This document shows positions 26,039 to 38,530 of a stretch of 64,000 nt of DNA, piece after piece. Under the pieces are notes generated by a model. The model was not told where the DNA came from, searched no databases, and saw only the letters and a list, made by a program, of their open reading frames with translations. The stretch spans positions 5,770,492 through 5,834,491 of the forward strand of contig JAQFVV010012441.1 in NCBI GenBank assembly GCA_028023455.1, in the 5' to 3' direction. The translations under genes were made by a program, and so were the position numbers. Origin of the DNA: Epiperipatus broadwayi (lineage: Eukaryota; Onychophora; Udeonychophora; Euonychophora; Peripatidae). Every line of letters starts with the position of its first letter. Position 1 is the stretch's first letter.

Positions 26039-28594
26039 TGTAATGGGCACCTACACCTTTACATCATTTATTTTAAAAAAATTAGACATTGGAAAGTTCT
26101 AATTTTTTTTTTTTTTTAGAATTAAAAATTGAAAATTAAAAATCATCTAAACTCTAATATATAAAATCACACAGATGAGAAAATAAAAAGGAAACTTTAT
26201 TTAAAAAAAAGTTTTAAAACTAAATTTTCAACAAAAACTTAAAAAGATTTACAAATAAAAATATATATTTAAGTTTGCAAAACAAATTAATTAGTCATAA
26301 AAAGGAAATGATTGTTTTAATTAGGTAAATGTAAACTAGCCCTTGGGCATTGCACAAATGTATAAGCAACGGTCAGATAGGAGAGAAAAAAACAATAGAA
26401 ACTAATAGCCAATAAAAAAATCCCTCGGGAGGGAGACCGCAGCAAAAAGACCATCACCATCATCGTGATGTAATGTCCACTGGATCCGAAAGTCTACCAT
26501 AAAAATGAGTGAAAATTAAGAGGAGAGATGTGTGTGATAGCAGTGGTGATATGTGTTAGTGTGGAGTTGAAGAAGAATGAATTGAAAAGATGCACTCTTC
26601 AATCCCTTCAGTTCTTCTAAAAAAAGGAAAGAGAAATGACCATTCGTTTTATACATTGAGGACCAGCTAAAGTAAAAGACCTCCGGATGAATAAATAAAA
26701 TGGCCAATAGAATACCAATATCTTTAAGACAGCATGGGAATTCACATTCAAATGGCAAGCAATGGATAAAGATGAACTTTTTAAAACCGTAAGAACTTTA
26801 TGAACTTGTTAACTCTAAATATAAATTTTTCCTAGTATTTACAATAATTGTAATAGAAATTTCTATCTGACCAAATGTAATCAGTTATTAATTATTTGAT
26901 AGAATGTATTATTTGTTTGTAAATCATTTCCATTAATTTATTTTTTCTGTTTTTTTAAGTTTCATTATGATTTTTTCTTCTTTTAAATAGTTTACATAAA
27001 TGTTAAACTTAAGTCAGGCATGAATGGCTATATAGATTTGTAAAGTTATATTAGCTTTATTAGGGGAGGGTAATCTTAGGTTGTTTCATAGTTAAATTGG
27101 GTCAATGGATTGGATATATTGGTGTAATTAGTAGTTGTAGTATGAGATTCGCTACGTGCAGAATTGCGGTATATGCCACACACGTCATTTTGCCTATGGA
27201 AGGGGATAGTAAGACAGAAAATGCCATCTCTTCCTATGGAGTTTTTTTTATTGTTTTTCTTGCCAAACAAATGTCACTTTCCTGTTCTGGGTGAGAAACA
27301 ATTTCTTCTCTTAATCCTGCTGTTCAGATGTACATTCCTGACAGTATGGTATTTTGTGCTGTCGTATTCGAGCTACATTGAATACATCGATATATCAGGT
27401 GGATTGACGTTGGTTTAACTGTGAACTTTTGGCCTACGGTTAAATAAGGGATAGAATATTTTCTTTTCAAATAAAATCTATGGAGTCTATTCATGCTCGA
27501 CACTCTAAATAAAAAAAAAATATTAAACATCATCTGTGCAAACTTGGAAAATAAAAGTTTAAACATAAATTAAATTCTAAAAATAAAGTTAAAATGTGAA
27601 TTAAATTTTAAAGTAAAGTTCTGATGTTTTATAAAAGGAAAATTTTAAAGTAAAAGTTATTCTAAAATGATTCAAAATTTATATGTGTGTAAATAAATGT
27701 TTGTGTGTTAATTACTGGCAGTGGCTTTTTTTTATTTTTTTTTTTAAATGAATTATTATTAGATAAGAATTAATATTTTATTATCTCTGCGACTCCACTG
27801 AGCTAGTGGTATGGGCTGACGGTCTGAATAAAACATGTAAAGTGTGAATCTTAACTTACGTATCTGCCTACTATATAAATTTTCTAGGTTCAATTGGCCT
27901 AGATGGCACCCTGTAGTGCAGATTATAGTAAGACTCATCTTTCACTTTATTTTGGACTGTTATAATTGGCCTGCCAACTGAGCCGATGTTTAATAAACCA
28001 GGAATACCCTGAGTAAATATTTTTTCAAAATGAAATATTTTTATCTATTTACATAAAACTGTATACTTTAAATCTTATAAAAGCACTGCCATAAAGAAAT
28101 AGCACATATATTAAAAACCAGAAAGGAAAGATATTAATAATTTTAAAACTGTAGTTTTATTTTTTAAAAAAGTCAAAAGGTTGCAATTAATATGTTTTTT
28201 TTAATGTGTGCAGGTGCGCACAGCCACTAAGTTTATGATTGTAAATGTGGTACCTTACGATGAGTATCTTTTGGGAATTTACTTCAGTGTAACCCTATTT
28301 AAGCATTTCAATCAGTCATAAATAAGTTGTTGGTATATATATCATTGTGCTGCAAATATACACATATTTTATGCTGTGTGTTTAAAAATAAAATGTATAA
28401 AAAAATAGAACTCTTGGGGGGAGGAGGTGTAAACATAGATGCTTCTTAGGAAAATGATGGTCAACATTTTCTTTTTTGTATATAGTCTTTTTGTAAAATA
28501 ACTAACCAAATGTCTTTGTTAATTGTGTACTGTAATTACTAACCCTAAGTAAAATATTTTTTTTGTTCATTTTTTTTAAGCAAGTTTACTGATA
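26039..28594. repeat. Large tandem repeat, unit B (2556 bp)
   Basis: Second unit, joined to unit A without spacer at ctgata/tgtaatggg. It has the same internal order as unit A, including the ttggcctgccaactgagcc stretch and the ggggggaggagg tract near 28417. Confidence 0.9.
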
Positions 28595-30527
28595 TGTAAT
28601 GGGCACATACACCATTACATTATTTATTTTAAAAAAATTAAACATTAAAAAGTTCGCATATAAATTATTTTTTTTTAAGAATTAAAAATTGAAAACTAAA
28701 AATCATCTAAACTCTAATATATAAAATCGCACAGATGAGAAATTAAAAAAGAAACTTTATTTAAAAAAAGTTTTAAAACTAAATTTTCAACAAAAACTTA
28801 AAAAGATTTACAAATAAAAATATATCTTTAAGTTTGCAAAACAAATTAATTAATTATAAAAAGGAAATGATTGTTTTAATTAGGTAAATGTAAACTAGCC
28901 CTTGGGCATTGCACAAATGTATAAGCAATGGTCAGATAGGAGAGAAAAAAACAATAGAAACTAATAGCCAAGAAAAGGAATCCCTCAGGAGGCAGACCGC
29001 AGCAAAAAGACCATCACCATCATTGTGATATAATGTCCACTGGATCCGAAAATCTACCATAAAAAGTGAGTGAAAATTAAGAGAAGGGAGAGATGTGTGT
29101 GATAGCAGTGGTGATATGTGTTAGTGTGGAGTTGAAGAAGAAGGGATTGAAAAGATGCACTCTTCAATCCCTTCAGTTCAGCTAACAAAAAGGAAAGAAA
29201 ATGACCATTCATTTTCTACATTGAGGACCATCTAAAGTAAAGACCTCCGGATGAATAAATAAAATGTCCAATAGAATACCAATCTCTTTAAGACAGCATG
29301 GGAATTCACATTCAAATGGCAAGCAATGGATAAAGATGAACTTTTTAAAACCATAAAAACTTTATGAACTTGTTAACTCTAAATATAAATTTTTCCTAGT
29401 ATTTACAATAATTGTAATAGAAATTCCTATCTGACCAAACATAATCAGTTATTAATTATTTGATAGAATGTATTATTTGTTTGTAAATCATTTCCATTAA
29501 TTTATTTTTTCTGTTCTTTTAAGTTTTGTTATGATTTTTTCTTCTTTTAAATAGTTTACATAAATGTTAAACTTAAGTCAGGCATGAATGGCTATATAGA
29601 TTTGTAAAGTTATACTAGCTTTATTAGAAGAGGGTAATCTTAGGTTGTTTCATAGTTAAATTGGGTCAATGGATTGGATATATTGGTGTAATTAGTAGTT
29701 GTAGTATGAGATTCGCTACATGCAAAATTGTGGTATATGCCACACACCTCATTTTGCCTATGGAAGAGAATACTAAGACCGAAAATGCCATCCCTTCCTA
29801 TGGAGTTTTTTTTATTGTTTTTCTTGCCAAACAGTTGTCACTTTCCTGTTCTGGGTGATAAACAATTTCTTCTCTTAACCCTGCTGTTCAGATGTACATT
29901 CCTGACAGTATGGTATTTTGTGCTGTCGTATTCGTGCTACATTGAATACATCGATATATCAGGTGGATTGACGTTGGTTTAACTGCGAACTTTTGGCCTA
30001 AGGTTAAATAAGGGATAGAATATTTTCTTTTCAAATGCAATCTATGGAGTCTATTCATACTCGACACTCTAAATAAAAAAAAAATATTAAACTCATCTGT
30101 GCAAACTTGGAAAATAAAAGTTTAAACATAAATTAAATTCTAAAAATAAAGTTAAGATGTGAGTTAAATTTTAAAGTAAAGTTCTGATTTTTATAAAAGG
30201 AAAATTTTAAAGTAAAAGTTATTCTAAAATGATTCAAAATTTATATGTGCGTAAATAAATGTTTGTGTGTTAATTACTGGCATTGGCTTCTTTTATTTAT
30301 TTTTATAAATGAAATATTATTAGATAAGAATTAATATTTTATTATCTCTGCGACTCCACTGAGCAAGTGGCATGGGCTGACGGTCTGAATAAAACATGTA
30401 AAGTGTGAATCTTAACTTACGTATCTGCCTACTATATAAATTTTCTAGGTTCAATTGGCCTAGATGGCACTCTGTAGTGCAGATTACGGTAAGACTTGTC
30501 TTTCACTTTTTTTCGGACTGTTATAAT
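28595..30527. repeat. Large tandem repeat, unit C (about 1933 bp, shortened)
   Basis: Third unit. Homology stops after gactgttataat at 30527, just before the point where units A and B read ttggcct. The missing part is the last ~0.65 kb of a full unit. The array therefore has the form long-short-long-short-long, as expected for LTR-internal-LTR-internal-LTR. The supposed LTR would start TGTAA but does not end in CA, and no reverse transcriptase, gag or protease is present. The LTR reading is inference only. Confidence 0.85.
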
Positions 30528-30887
30528 ATGCTTACATATAGAAATATCTACTGACTATATATATATATTATTTTGTGTTATTTTTGAACTTAACATGATT
30601 GCATTGTCAAAGAATTTATCTGCATTCTTTTTACAATTTGATTTTGATTAATAATTTAAAAATTAAAGTACTGTATTTTATATATAATAAAAATGAGGAG
30701 ATAATATCCATTAAATAGACAAACTTTATCATTTGTTTTATCTGAAATTTTCAATTACTACTAATTGGCAATTCCTGAGGCTAAGCAGGTTTTATTCATA
30801 AATCTATAATAAATCTTTTGTTAGGGATATTATCTCCTTATTTCTATTGATTATTATAACATCAATTCATAGAAACATTTAATTCAA
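30528..30887. other. AT-rich spacer
   Basis: No recognisable feature apart from short (TA)n runs near 30557 and 30888. Confidence 0.5.
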
Positions 30888-31087
30888 CATATATATATAT
30901 GAAAAACAAAATCAAGTTAAAAACTTGTTAATGCTTGTATTTATGTCAACAGATGGCATTCTACCAAAAACACCGTCAAGCGTATTTTGTTTACATAAAC
31001 ATCAGAGAATGCATTCACGTTTATGTAAACAAAATACGCTTGGCGGTGTTTTTGGTAGAATGCCATCTGTTGACATATATATATATC
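30888..31087. repeat. Compact palindromic copy of the 397-bp repeat family
   Basis: Flanked on both sides by (TA)n. Arms of about 58 bp (30943-31001 and 31019-31077) are almost perfectly complementary, with one mismatch seen. Each arm is the terminal part of the 397-bp repeat, starting tgtcaacagatggcattcta. The loop is about 17 bp. The left side also keeps the sub-terminal gttaaaaacttg segment. Confidence 0.88.
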
Positions 31088-31619
31088 AATAATTTCAGTC
31101 TCTGCGGTCAAGTTGCAATTGTTAGTGTATATATAAGAATATTAGACCATTAATAAAGATAGAATTCCACCTTTACTGTTAAAAGAAGGTTGTCTTGTCA
31201 ATAGTTTGAAAATTTTGATTGTTATTGATATTAGGATTGCCTATTTGTTGGCTGTTTTTTAATGATTATACATATATGTGTGTTGTGCAAATAATAAATA
31301 ATTCAGATTATTTTAAGAATAAACTCTATAAATTTAATCAAGTCATATTGCAAAAAAAAAAAAAAAACAGGACTTCATCCTCTGATTTTTAAAAGTAAAA
31401 TATTCCTTTTTTCCCCTAGTGAAAATCTTACAAAACTTTTTTACAGCTTTAAAATTCACATACATCTATTTTCTAATATTTTAATTACAAAAAAAATCAA
31501 AAGATGGCAGAGAAAATCAAATAATCTGTATTACAAAGGCACTGAAACTACAGTTTGACAAGTAGACATTGCTTATTTGGAAGTTATAAACATTGATGGG
31601 TGTATTTTGTGGATATATT
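31088..31619. other. AT-rich spacer
   Basis: No recognisable feature. A 15-base A-run lies near 31352. Confidence 0.5.
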
Positions 31620-32262
31620 ATGATTATCAAGAAAATATTATGATGGTCTAAAAATTTGATTTTTTGGAAACACTTATGATTATATTTGTATTGTAATTGT
31701 GTAATAAAGTATTACAAATTAAAAATAAATATTATTACATATTTCTTTTTTACAGACATGTTTTATTTTTGAATATAAAAGAATATTTGCTTCTGAACAT
31801 TGTTACTATAGAGATTACAACTGGTGAAAAACAAAGCTTTTTAGAAATGAGATTACTCACCAGATTGATTATAATATTCAGCAATATCACAAAAATTACA
31901 AAAATCTAAACTTTTAAAGCATAAATTGATAGAGTTAGTAGTTATTAATTTTTTTTGAAGATTTTAAAATAAAACATGATACCATCAAGATTTCATTCAT
32001 TTTATAAATTGAATCAACTCCATTTGAAATTTGATGGTGTGACAGGGTTTTATTTTGAACAAATATATTTTTTAAAATAATTCTGGAAATGAAATGTGAT
32101 TTTTTTACAAATTATTTAATTTCTAAATAAAAATATCTATTGACTATTCAGAGGTCAAATTTATTATACTCTGATAAATAATAATGGTTTAATATCAAAA
32201 TAAAATTTGAAAGCTTAAATCTAGTGAGAACAAAGAAATCTGTCAGAATACAGGAGGGTTAA
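31620..32262. repeat. Dispersed 0.65-0.7-kb repeat, copy 1
   Basis: Aligns with 49030-49722 over its length. Shared words include atggtctaaaaa or tgtggtctaaaaa, taaaagaatat, actatagagatta, aagcataaattgatag, and the end cagaatacaggagg. No coding motif and no clear terminal inverted repeat. Element type unknown. Confidence 0.75.
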
Positions 32263-32520
32263 AATTACAACATATAATAATAATAAATAGCTATAGCCAG
32301 TTTATGGTGAATCTTTCATTTTATGTAGTATTTTACAGTTAAAACATTTTTTTTAAATATCTCATATATGTGTTTTATTATTTTGTCCTTATGGGTATGA
32401 GTCTTTGAATTATAACAAGAGTAGTACATAAATTTTAGACAACTCATTGAGATGTATATTAGAAGAAACTAGAAGAGATTGAATATGAAGTATGTGGTAG
32501 AAGGACAAACATATATATAT
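32263..32520. other. Spacer ending in (TA)n
   Basis: No feature other than the (TA)n run at 32510-32520 that directly abuts the 397-bp array. Confidence 0.5.
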
Positions 32521-33941
32521 ATGTCAACAGATGGCATTCTACCAAAAACACCGTCAAGCATAGGTTTACATAAATGTCAGAGAAAGCATTCATTATCTCT
32601 AACTTTAACTCCACTTTCAGATCATGATTTCAAGCTATATTCTATCGTCAGTGAAAGACAGGAATAAGAAACTAGATCTAAACACAAACTCTGAGCGTTT
32701 ATGAAACAGTTTCTATTCAGCTTGCAAGCGTGAATCTTTTAGACACATAATGTCTTCAAACTCAGCATAGCAGGCCAGATAGCTATATGGGTCTGATATC
32801 AGTTCAGCATCACCACATAGTAAAAGCCTCTGCAATATATATCATTGCTAGAAAGACCTCAAAGGTACATTTATGAAAAACAAAAAACAAGTTAAAAACT
32901 TGCTAATGCTTGTATTTATGTCAACAGATAGTGTTCTACCAAAAACACCATCAAGCGTATGTTTACATAAACATCAGAGCAAGCATTCACTATCTCTAAC
33001 TTTAATTCCACTTTCAGATCATGATTTCAAGCTTTTTGCTATCATCAGTGAAAGATAGGAATAAGAAACTAGATCTAAACACAAACTCTGAGTGTTTATG
33101 AAACAGTTTCTATTCAGCTTGCAAGCATGAATCTTTTAGACATGTAATGTCTTCAAACTCAGCATAGCAAGCCAGATAGCTATATGGGTCTGATATCAGT
33201 TCAGCATCATCACATAGTAGAAGCCTCTGCAATATATATCATTGCTAGAAAGACCTCAAAGGTACATTTATGAAAAACAAAAAACAAGTTAAAAACTTGC
33301 TAATGCTTGTATTTATGTCAACAGATGGCGTTCCACCAAAAACACCATCAAGCGTATGTTTACATAAACGTCAGAGCAAGCATTCACTATCTCTAACTTT
33401 AATTCCACTTTCAGATCATGATTTCAAGCTATTTGCTATCATCAGTGAAAGACAGGAATAAGAAACTAGATCTAAACACAAACTCTGAGTGTTTATGAAA
33501 CAGTTTCTATTCAGCTTGCAAGCGTGAATCTTTTAGACGCATAATGTCTTCAAACTCAGAATTGCAAGCCAGATAGCTATATGGGTCTGATATCAGTTCA
33601 GCATTACCACATAGTAGAAGCCTCTGCAATATATATCATTGCTAAAAAGACCTCAAAGGTACATTTTTGAAAAACAAAAAACAAGTTAAAAACTTGTTAA
33701 CGCTTATATTTATGTCACAGATGGCGCTCTACCAAAAACACCATCAAGCGTATATTTACATAAACATCAGAGCAAGCATTCACTATCTCTAACTTTAATT
33801 CCACTTACAGATCATGATTTCAAGCTATTTGCTATCATCAGTGTTAGACAGGAATAAGAAACTAGATTTAAACACAAACTCTGAGCATTTATGAAACAGT
33901 TTCTATTCAGCTTGCAAGCGTGAATCTTTTAGACACATAAT
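32521..33941 (+). repeat. 397-bp tandem array, direct-orientation half
   Basis: Units start at 32521, 32918, 33315 and 33712, an exact period of 397 bp. Each opens with atgtcaacagatgg or a one-base variant and closes with aagttaaaaacttg...gtattt. Unit 4 is cut after about 230 bp, where the orientation flips. The recurrent 61-63-codon open frame per unit (start near 32873, 33270) spans the unit junction and reflects sequence identity. No function is claimed. Confidence 0.92.
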
Positions 33942-34851
33942 GCTTGTTCTGATGTTTATGTAAACATACACTTGATGGTGTTTTTGGTAGAACTCCATCT
34001 GTTGACATAAATACAAGCGTTAGCAAGTTTTTAACTTGGTTTTTTTGTTTTTCATAAATGTACCTTTGAGGTCTTTCTAGCAATGATATATATTGCAGAG
34101 GCTTCTACTATGTGGTGATGCTGAACTGATATCAGACCCATATAGCTATCTGGCTTGCTATGCTGAGTTTGAAGACATTACATGTCTAAAAGATTCATGC
34201 TTGCAAGCTGAATAGAAACTGTTTCATAAACACTCAGAGTTTATGTTTAGATCTAGTTTCTTATTCCTGTCTTTCACTGATGATAGCAAATAGCTTGAAA
34301 TCATGATCTGAAAGTGGAATTAAAGTTAGAGATAGTGAATGCTTGCTCTGACATTTATGTAAACATATGCCTGATGGTGTTTTTGGTAGAACGCCATCTG
34401 TTGACATAAATACAAGCATTAGCAAGTTTTTAACTTGTTTTTTGTTTTTCATAAATGTACCTTTGAGGTCTTTCTAGCAATGATATATATTGCAGAGGCT
34501 TCTACTATCTGGTGATGCTGAACTGATATCAGACCCATATAGCTATCTGGCTCACTATGCTGAGTTTGAAGACATTATGTGTCTAAAAGATTCACGCTTG
34601 CAAGCTGAATAGAAACTGTTTCATAAACGCTCAGAGTTTATGTTTAGATCTAGTTTCTTATTCTTGTCTTTCACTGATGATAGAAAATAGCTTGAAATCA
34701 TGATCTGAAAGTGGAATTAAAGTTAGAGATAGTGAATGCTTGCTCTGACGTTTATGTATACATACGCTTGACCGTGTTTTTGGTAGAATGCCATCTGTTG
34801 ACATAAATACAAGCGTTAGCAAGTTTTTAACTTGTTTTTTGTTTTTCACAT
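33942..34851 (-). repeat. 397-bp tandem array, inverted half
   Basis: Same repeat in reverse orientation. Unit ends (ccatctgttgacat) are at 34008, 34407 and 34804, so the spacing is 397-399 bp. The array ends in cttgttttttgtttttcac and then (TA)n at 34852. Together with the direct half it forms an inverted repeat that could pair over roughly 0.9 kb. Confidence 0.92.
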
Positions 34852-34929
34852 ATATATATATAATTGAAATAATTAAGAGAGTGAATTTTTTAAAATATAT
34901 ATATCAAAAATTGATGTTTTATATTGTTT

Positions 34930-35095
34930 TTAAGATTGTACGTGACCTAGAAAAAGACTACATAAAGATATATTGATGAAATAGAAAAGGTTTCCAGTAT
35001 GAGATGGATAAAAAGAAATAAGTTTAAAAACTGGGTTAAACATGGAGTCTTTGTTTTCCAGTGGATATATAATTATTGAAAATGATGATGATGAT
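34930..35095 (+). mobile_element. 5'-truncated RTE fragment (3' end only)
   Basis: About 165 bp matching the last part of RTE copy 1: aagattgta, gtatgagatggat, actgggttaaacatggag and ccagtgga line up with 4801-4945, followed by a gatgatgatgat tail at about 35080-35093. It is a typical dead-on-arrival LINE insertion. Confidence 0.75.
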
Positions 35096-35365
35096 AAATT
35101 ATACATTTTGTTTTAAATTTTATGTTTCATTAGTTAATTACCTTTGACTTAATTAATTGAACAATTTTGTTAAAATATAAAAGCATACCGATAATTTTTC
35201 AAAAAGTGAAGCCCTTTGTGTAACATAAAGAATAAATTGTGATATTCTGTAATATTAAACAAAATGAATTGTATATCTAGAATAATCACAAAGATGAAAA
35301 TAATGCAGCCATTAAGAATTGTTATTTGCTAACTCATCATTAAAAAATATATATAGTAATATTTA

Positions 35366-36300
35366 TTATCATCATCACCATATATTAACTATTCTAATAA
35401 AATGTCCAACTCAGATTCCTTTTGTTTGTTCAATTTTTTTCTAGATATGTGTAATACTTGTTTGACATGTCTTTCATTTATTTCACTTTCAACTCCTGTT
35501 TCTCAGCAAATACCTCTTCATATTGACTATGCTTAAGACTTTGTGTTCCTCTTATGCTAATGTATTCACTGCTCAGATCTACATTTAGAAAATTATTCAA
35601 TTATTCTATTATATTTCACAAAGTTAAATTTTAAGATTACAAATTCTCCATAATGTTGTATTCATTATAAAAATTAAAATATCAATCATCTTAAACAAAA
35701 CTGATAACTTAAAAATAAATAAATTTACTTAAACCATCTGTTTTTTTGTTTTTTTTATTTTATAGAAACCTTATAAAAATATCTTTCTTTTGATAATAAA
35801 TTTTCTATTAAAAACATTTCTTTTAAACTCATACCCATATTTCTTTTGAATATTAAATTGTTTCTACTAAAACAGATCATCAAATTTTAATTCTAAGATT
35901 AATTTTATTCACTATATTTTCATGATACCAATTAACTTACCAAATTGTTAATAGAAGAGAATCCCTTTGAATTTATGATTATAAATCTCTTTTTTATTTT
36001 ATTTAAGAAGCCAAAATATTATTTTAGTCTTTTTTAGCATTTCAATTAATCAGATATTAAAATGCTTTTATCTCAATTTTTTATCAAAATTTTCTGTAGC
36101 TAAGAAAGATTATTTGCAAAAGCAACCATTTCATCTCAAAATTTGGAATAAATAAATGATTTTTATTTATTTTTATTTTTTGTTTCTCAATTTTAATCCT
36201 GTACAATTACTTTATAAAATTATGGAGATACAGAATTGTATGAATAATATATATTTATCAATGTTTTTGACTAGAGTCACCATATAACCATATTACAACT
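35366..36300 (-). mobile_element. Old RTE fragment, copy 5
   Basis: Begins with (ATC)n (attatcatcatcacc) and then follows RTE copy 2 between about 6360 and 7020 at low identity. Examples are gtgtaatacttgtttgacatg (copy 2 near 6383), ttgtttctactaaaacagat with ttctaagattaatttta (near 6601-6648), tattatttgcaaaa-like words (near 6860) and aaattatggagatac (near 6980). The segment closest to the 3' end is partly deleted. No open frame survives. Confidence 0.65.
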
Positions 36301-37675
36301 CCATTTGAATATGTATATATATATATTGTTCAAAATTTGACATCTGAGTGTAAATTTTGTTGCTTAAAATTTTTAGCTTTCAATATCTCTAATGCAGTTT
36401 TGTTATATTCCAATTACAATTGATGTTTCATATTGCTATTAATATATATATAGTGAAACAGACACATTGTTTCACATATATAATTTGAAGCCCCCCCCAT
36501 TTAAAGCTGTCAAGACAAAATAAAAAAAAAACTGACACAGTTTTCAAAAATAAAATTTAAAACAAAGAAATAAAAAGATGACAGCAATTTAAAAATTAAT
36601 ATTTTAAAATATTAAAAGTACTGTTAAAATGTAATATCTTGCTAAAGTTTAATGTTTACAGATTATCAAAAAGAAGGCTGTAATTAACAGTTAATAAAAA
36701 AAAGATTGCCTTGTGCATAAAAATCAATAGATGTTTTTCAAAAACATCAGATAAGAGTCATTAGAATCTATTCCCACCAACAGTAGATGGCCAATAAGGA
36801 ATGGAAATAAACACATGGATCTCTGAGAAGGTTGGTGCTAGATCGATCCAACAACTGATAGATAAGAAAAGCATAAAGAGATAAATAGGGGAGTAGAGAT
36901 TTCTTAAGAGGTTTTTTATGTAGATATATGGTTAGAAAGCATCAAGATTGTTATTAGTAAAATCCATATTATATGACTACTAACCCAACAAAGCCTGGAG
37001 CACTGTGAATAATAAAAAGAAGGAACCTGTAACTAATAAAATATTAAATGAAGAAACTAGTGGTTAAAATATATCTTCAAATGTCTGGGTAATCAAAAAT
37101 AGGTTTCTCTCTTCTCTGCCCTCTGTTCAATTATGAAGTAAAATAAAATCAAGGCCTGTGAACTGACCATTGACTTGTTAAGCTCTCAGAACACCCCTTA
37201 TTGATTAGGAAATGTATAGTGAACCACCAGCAGATGCAAGTTCAGGTAGGAATTGTACACCTTTTATAATAGCCTTTTATAATATGTAAAAATACTTTGT
37301 AAAATGTATTTATCAGGTTAAATTATATAATAATAAAATGTCACTCTTCTTTTTTTAAAATTGATTGATTGTAAGGAAATATATTTAAAAATGGAACACG
37401 TTGAAGTAATAGATGAATTAAAAATAGTTTGTAAGATGTGTTTATTGAACTAAATATGTAAAAATGATTATGCTAGTCTGAATATAATTCTATAATGAAA
37501 TTCATGCTAATTTGTATCAACATAAAATAAGTTATTGATAATGAAAATGACCTTTATTATTTTACAAAATGATTGGATCGAATTAATTAAATTTGGATCC
37601 ACACACATATAAATTAAGTAAATGTTTATGTAAGTGAATAAGAAATTATAGATTAAAAATTGTTATATTCACAAA
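36301..37675. other. AT-rich DNA without recognisable features
   Basis: Short (TA)n runs near 36318 and 36443 and an 8-base C-run near 36490. No gene or shared repeat seen. Confidence 0.45.
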
Positions 37676-37679
37676 CAAT

Positions 37680-37985
37680 GATGAATAAGTGGTTCAAATT
37701 CACAGCTATATAATATATAAGAAATATTAATAAAAAGTGTCCAAATAATGACTTCAAACTGCATTGAAATGATGAATAAGAGGTTTATAAATTAAGTAAT
37801 AATAAATCTCATCCAAATAATGACTTCAAAATATATGAATATGATGAATAAGTGGTTCAAACTCACACTTGCATGATATGTTAAATAAAACAAATACTTC
37901 AAGATACCTGGGTTAAAATAACTATTCAAGATATCTGGATTAGAACAAATACTTCAAGATACCTGGATAAATTAATTACTTCTAT
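37680..37985. repeat. Two small degenerate tandem repeats
   Basis: The word gatgaataag recurs at 37680, 37771 and 37843, with ataatgacttcaaa between copies (units of 91 and 72 bp). A second, shorter repeat based on cttcaagatacctgg follows at about 37896, 37923 and 37951, period 27-28 bp. Confidence 0.75.
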
Positions 37986-38424
37986 ACACATGGATAATTA
38001 TCTATGCAGATGAGGGAGCTTCAAATCTAGAAGACAATTCCCACTTATGAACAATCAGAAAAATATCCTTAATGTGCACAAGGTTATATATAAAGAAGAC
38101 TGTCAGCAAACTTTTCCATCTTCTTTTTTAAGAACTTTATAACTCATATTGTTATTAAATAAAATTATTGTTTCAAAATAAATAATACCTTTTGTCAATT
38201 TCATTTGCATCATTCATCCATTTATGCACTGGTTCACAAGGATCACATGCCTCCTGAGCTATGTCTGGCATAACCAGATAAGTAAGGTTGTAGTGAGATG
38301 GAACCCTAGTAACACTTTTTGGGAAAACAAACACATAAATTACTAGATGCTTCCAGTCTCTATGGTGCTACATCTTCTGATGCACAGAAAATATTGTTGT
38401 AGGTGGGGTAACATCTGCATTGGG
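37986..38424. other. Spacer, unassigned
   Basis: Slightly less A+T between 38200 and 38420. It may hold more of the decayed transposase that follows, but I could not align it to anything. Confidence 0.4.
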
Positions 38425-38530
38425 GAATGCCAATTGATAGTTCCTTTTTGCAATATGCTCATCAGAAAATAAAACCAACAAAGAGTGGGATTGATAGTGC
38501 ATCTGGTTACAATATGTAATTTCAAATTTG
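38425..38530 (+). pseudogene. Possible piggyBac-type transposase relic
   Basis: One + strand frame (38426 onward) reads GMPIDSSFLQYAHQKIKPTK then SGI, a short gap, and ASGYNM, stop, FQ. PiggyBac-family transposases have a conserved stretch DEgM...f..Y.p.KP.K.Gi..., then GY...f.vYtG, and the spacing is similar. The opposite-strand open frame 38343-38525 is then a shadow. Only about 35 residues are visible, with no flanking terminal repeats, so the call is tentative. Confidence 0.35.

Noticed and set aside
24528-29982. Open frames of 65 and 81-84 codons present in all three 2.6-kb units
   Set aside because: Two overlapping frames are open in the same place and amino-acid changes are frequent between units, with no sign of protein-level constraint by eye. 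A codon-substitution test across more copies would decide it.
32479-34849. Recurring 61-63-codon open frames in each 397-bp repeat unit
   Set aside because: They span unit junctions, begin and end where the repeat sequence dictates, and carry no motif. Their similarity only reflects the tandem repeat.
32521-34851. CRISPR-like array
   Set aside because: Period is 397 bp with no short repeat/unique spacer alternation, and the window is clearly eukaryotic.
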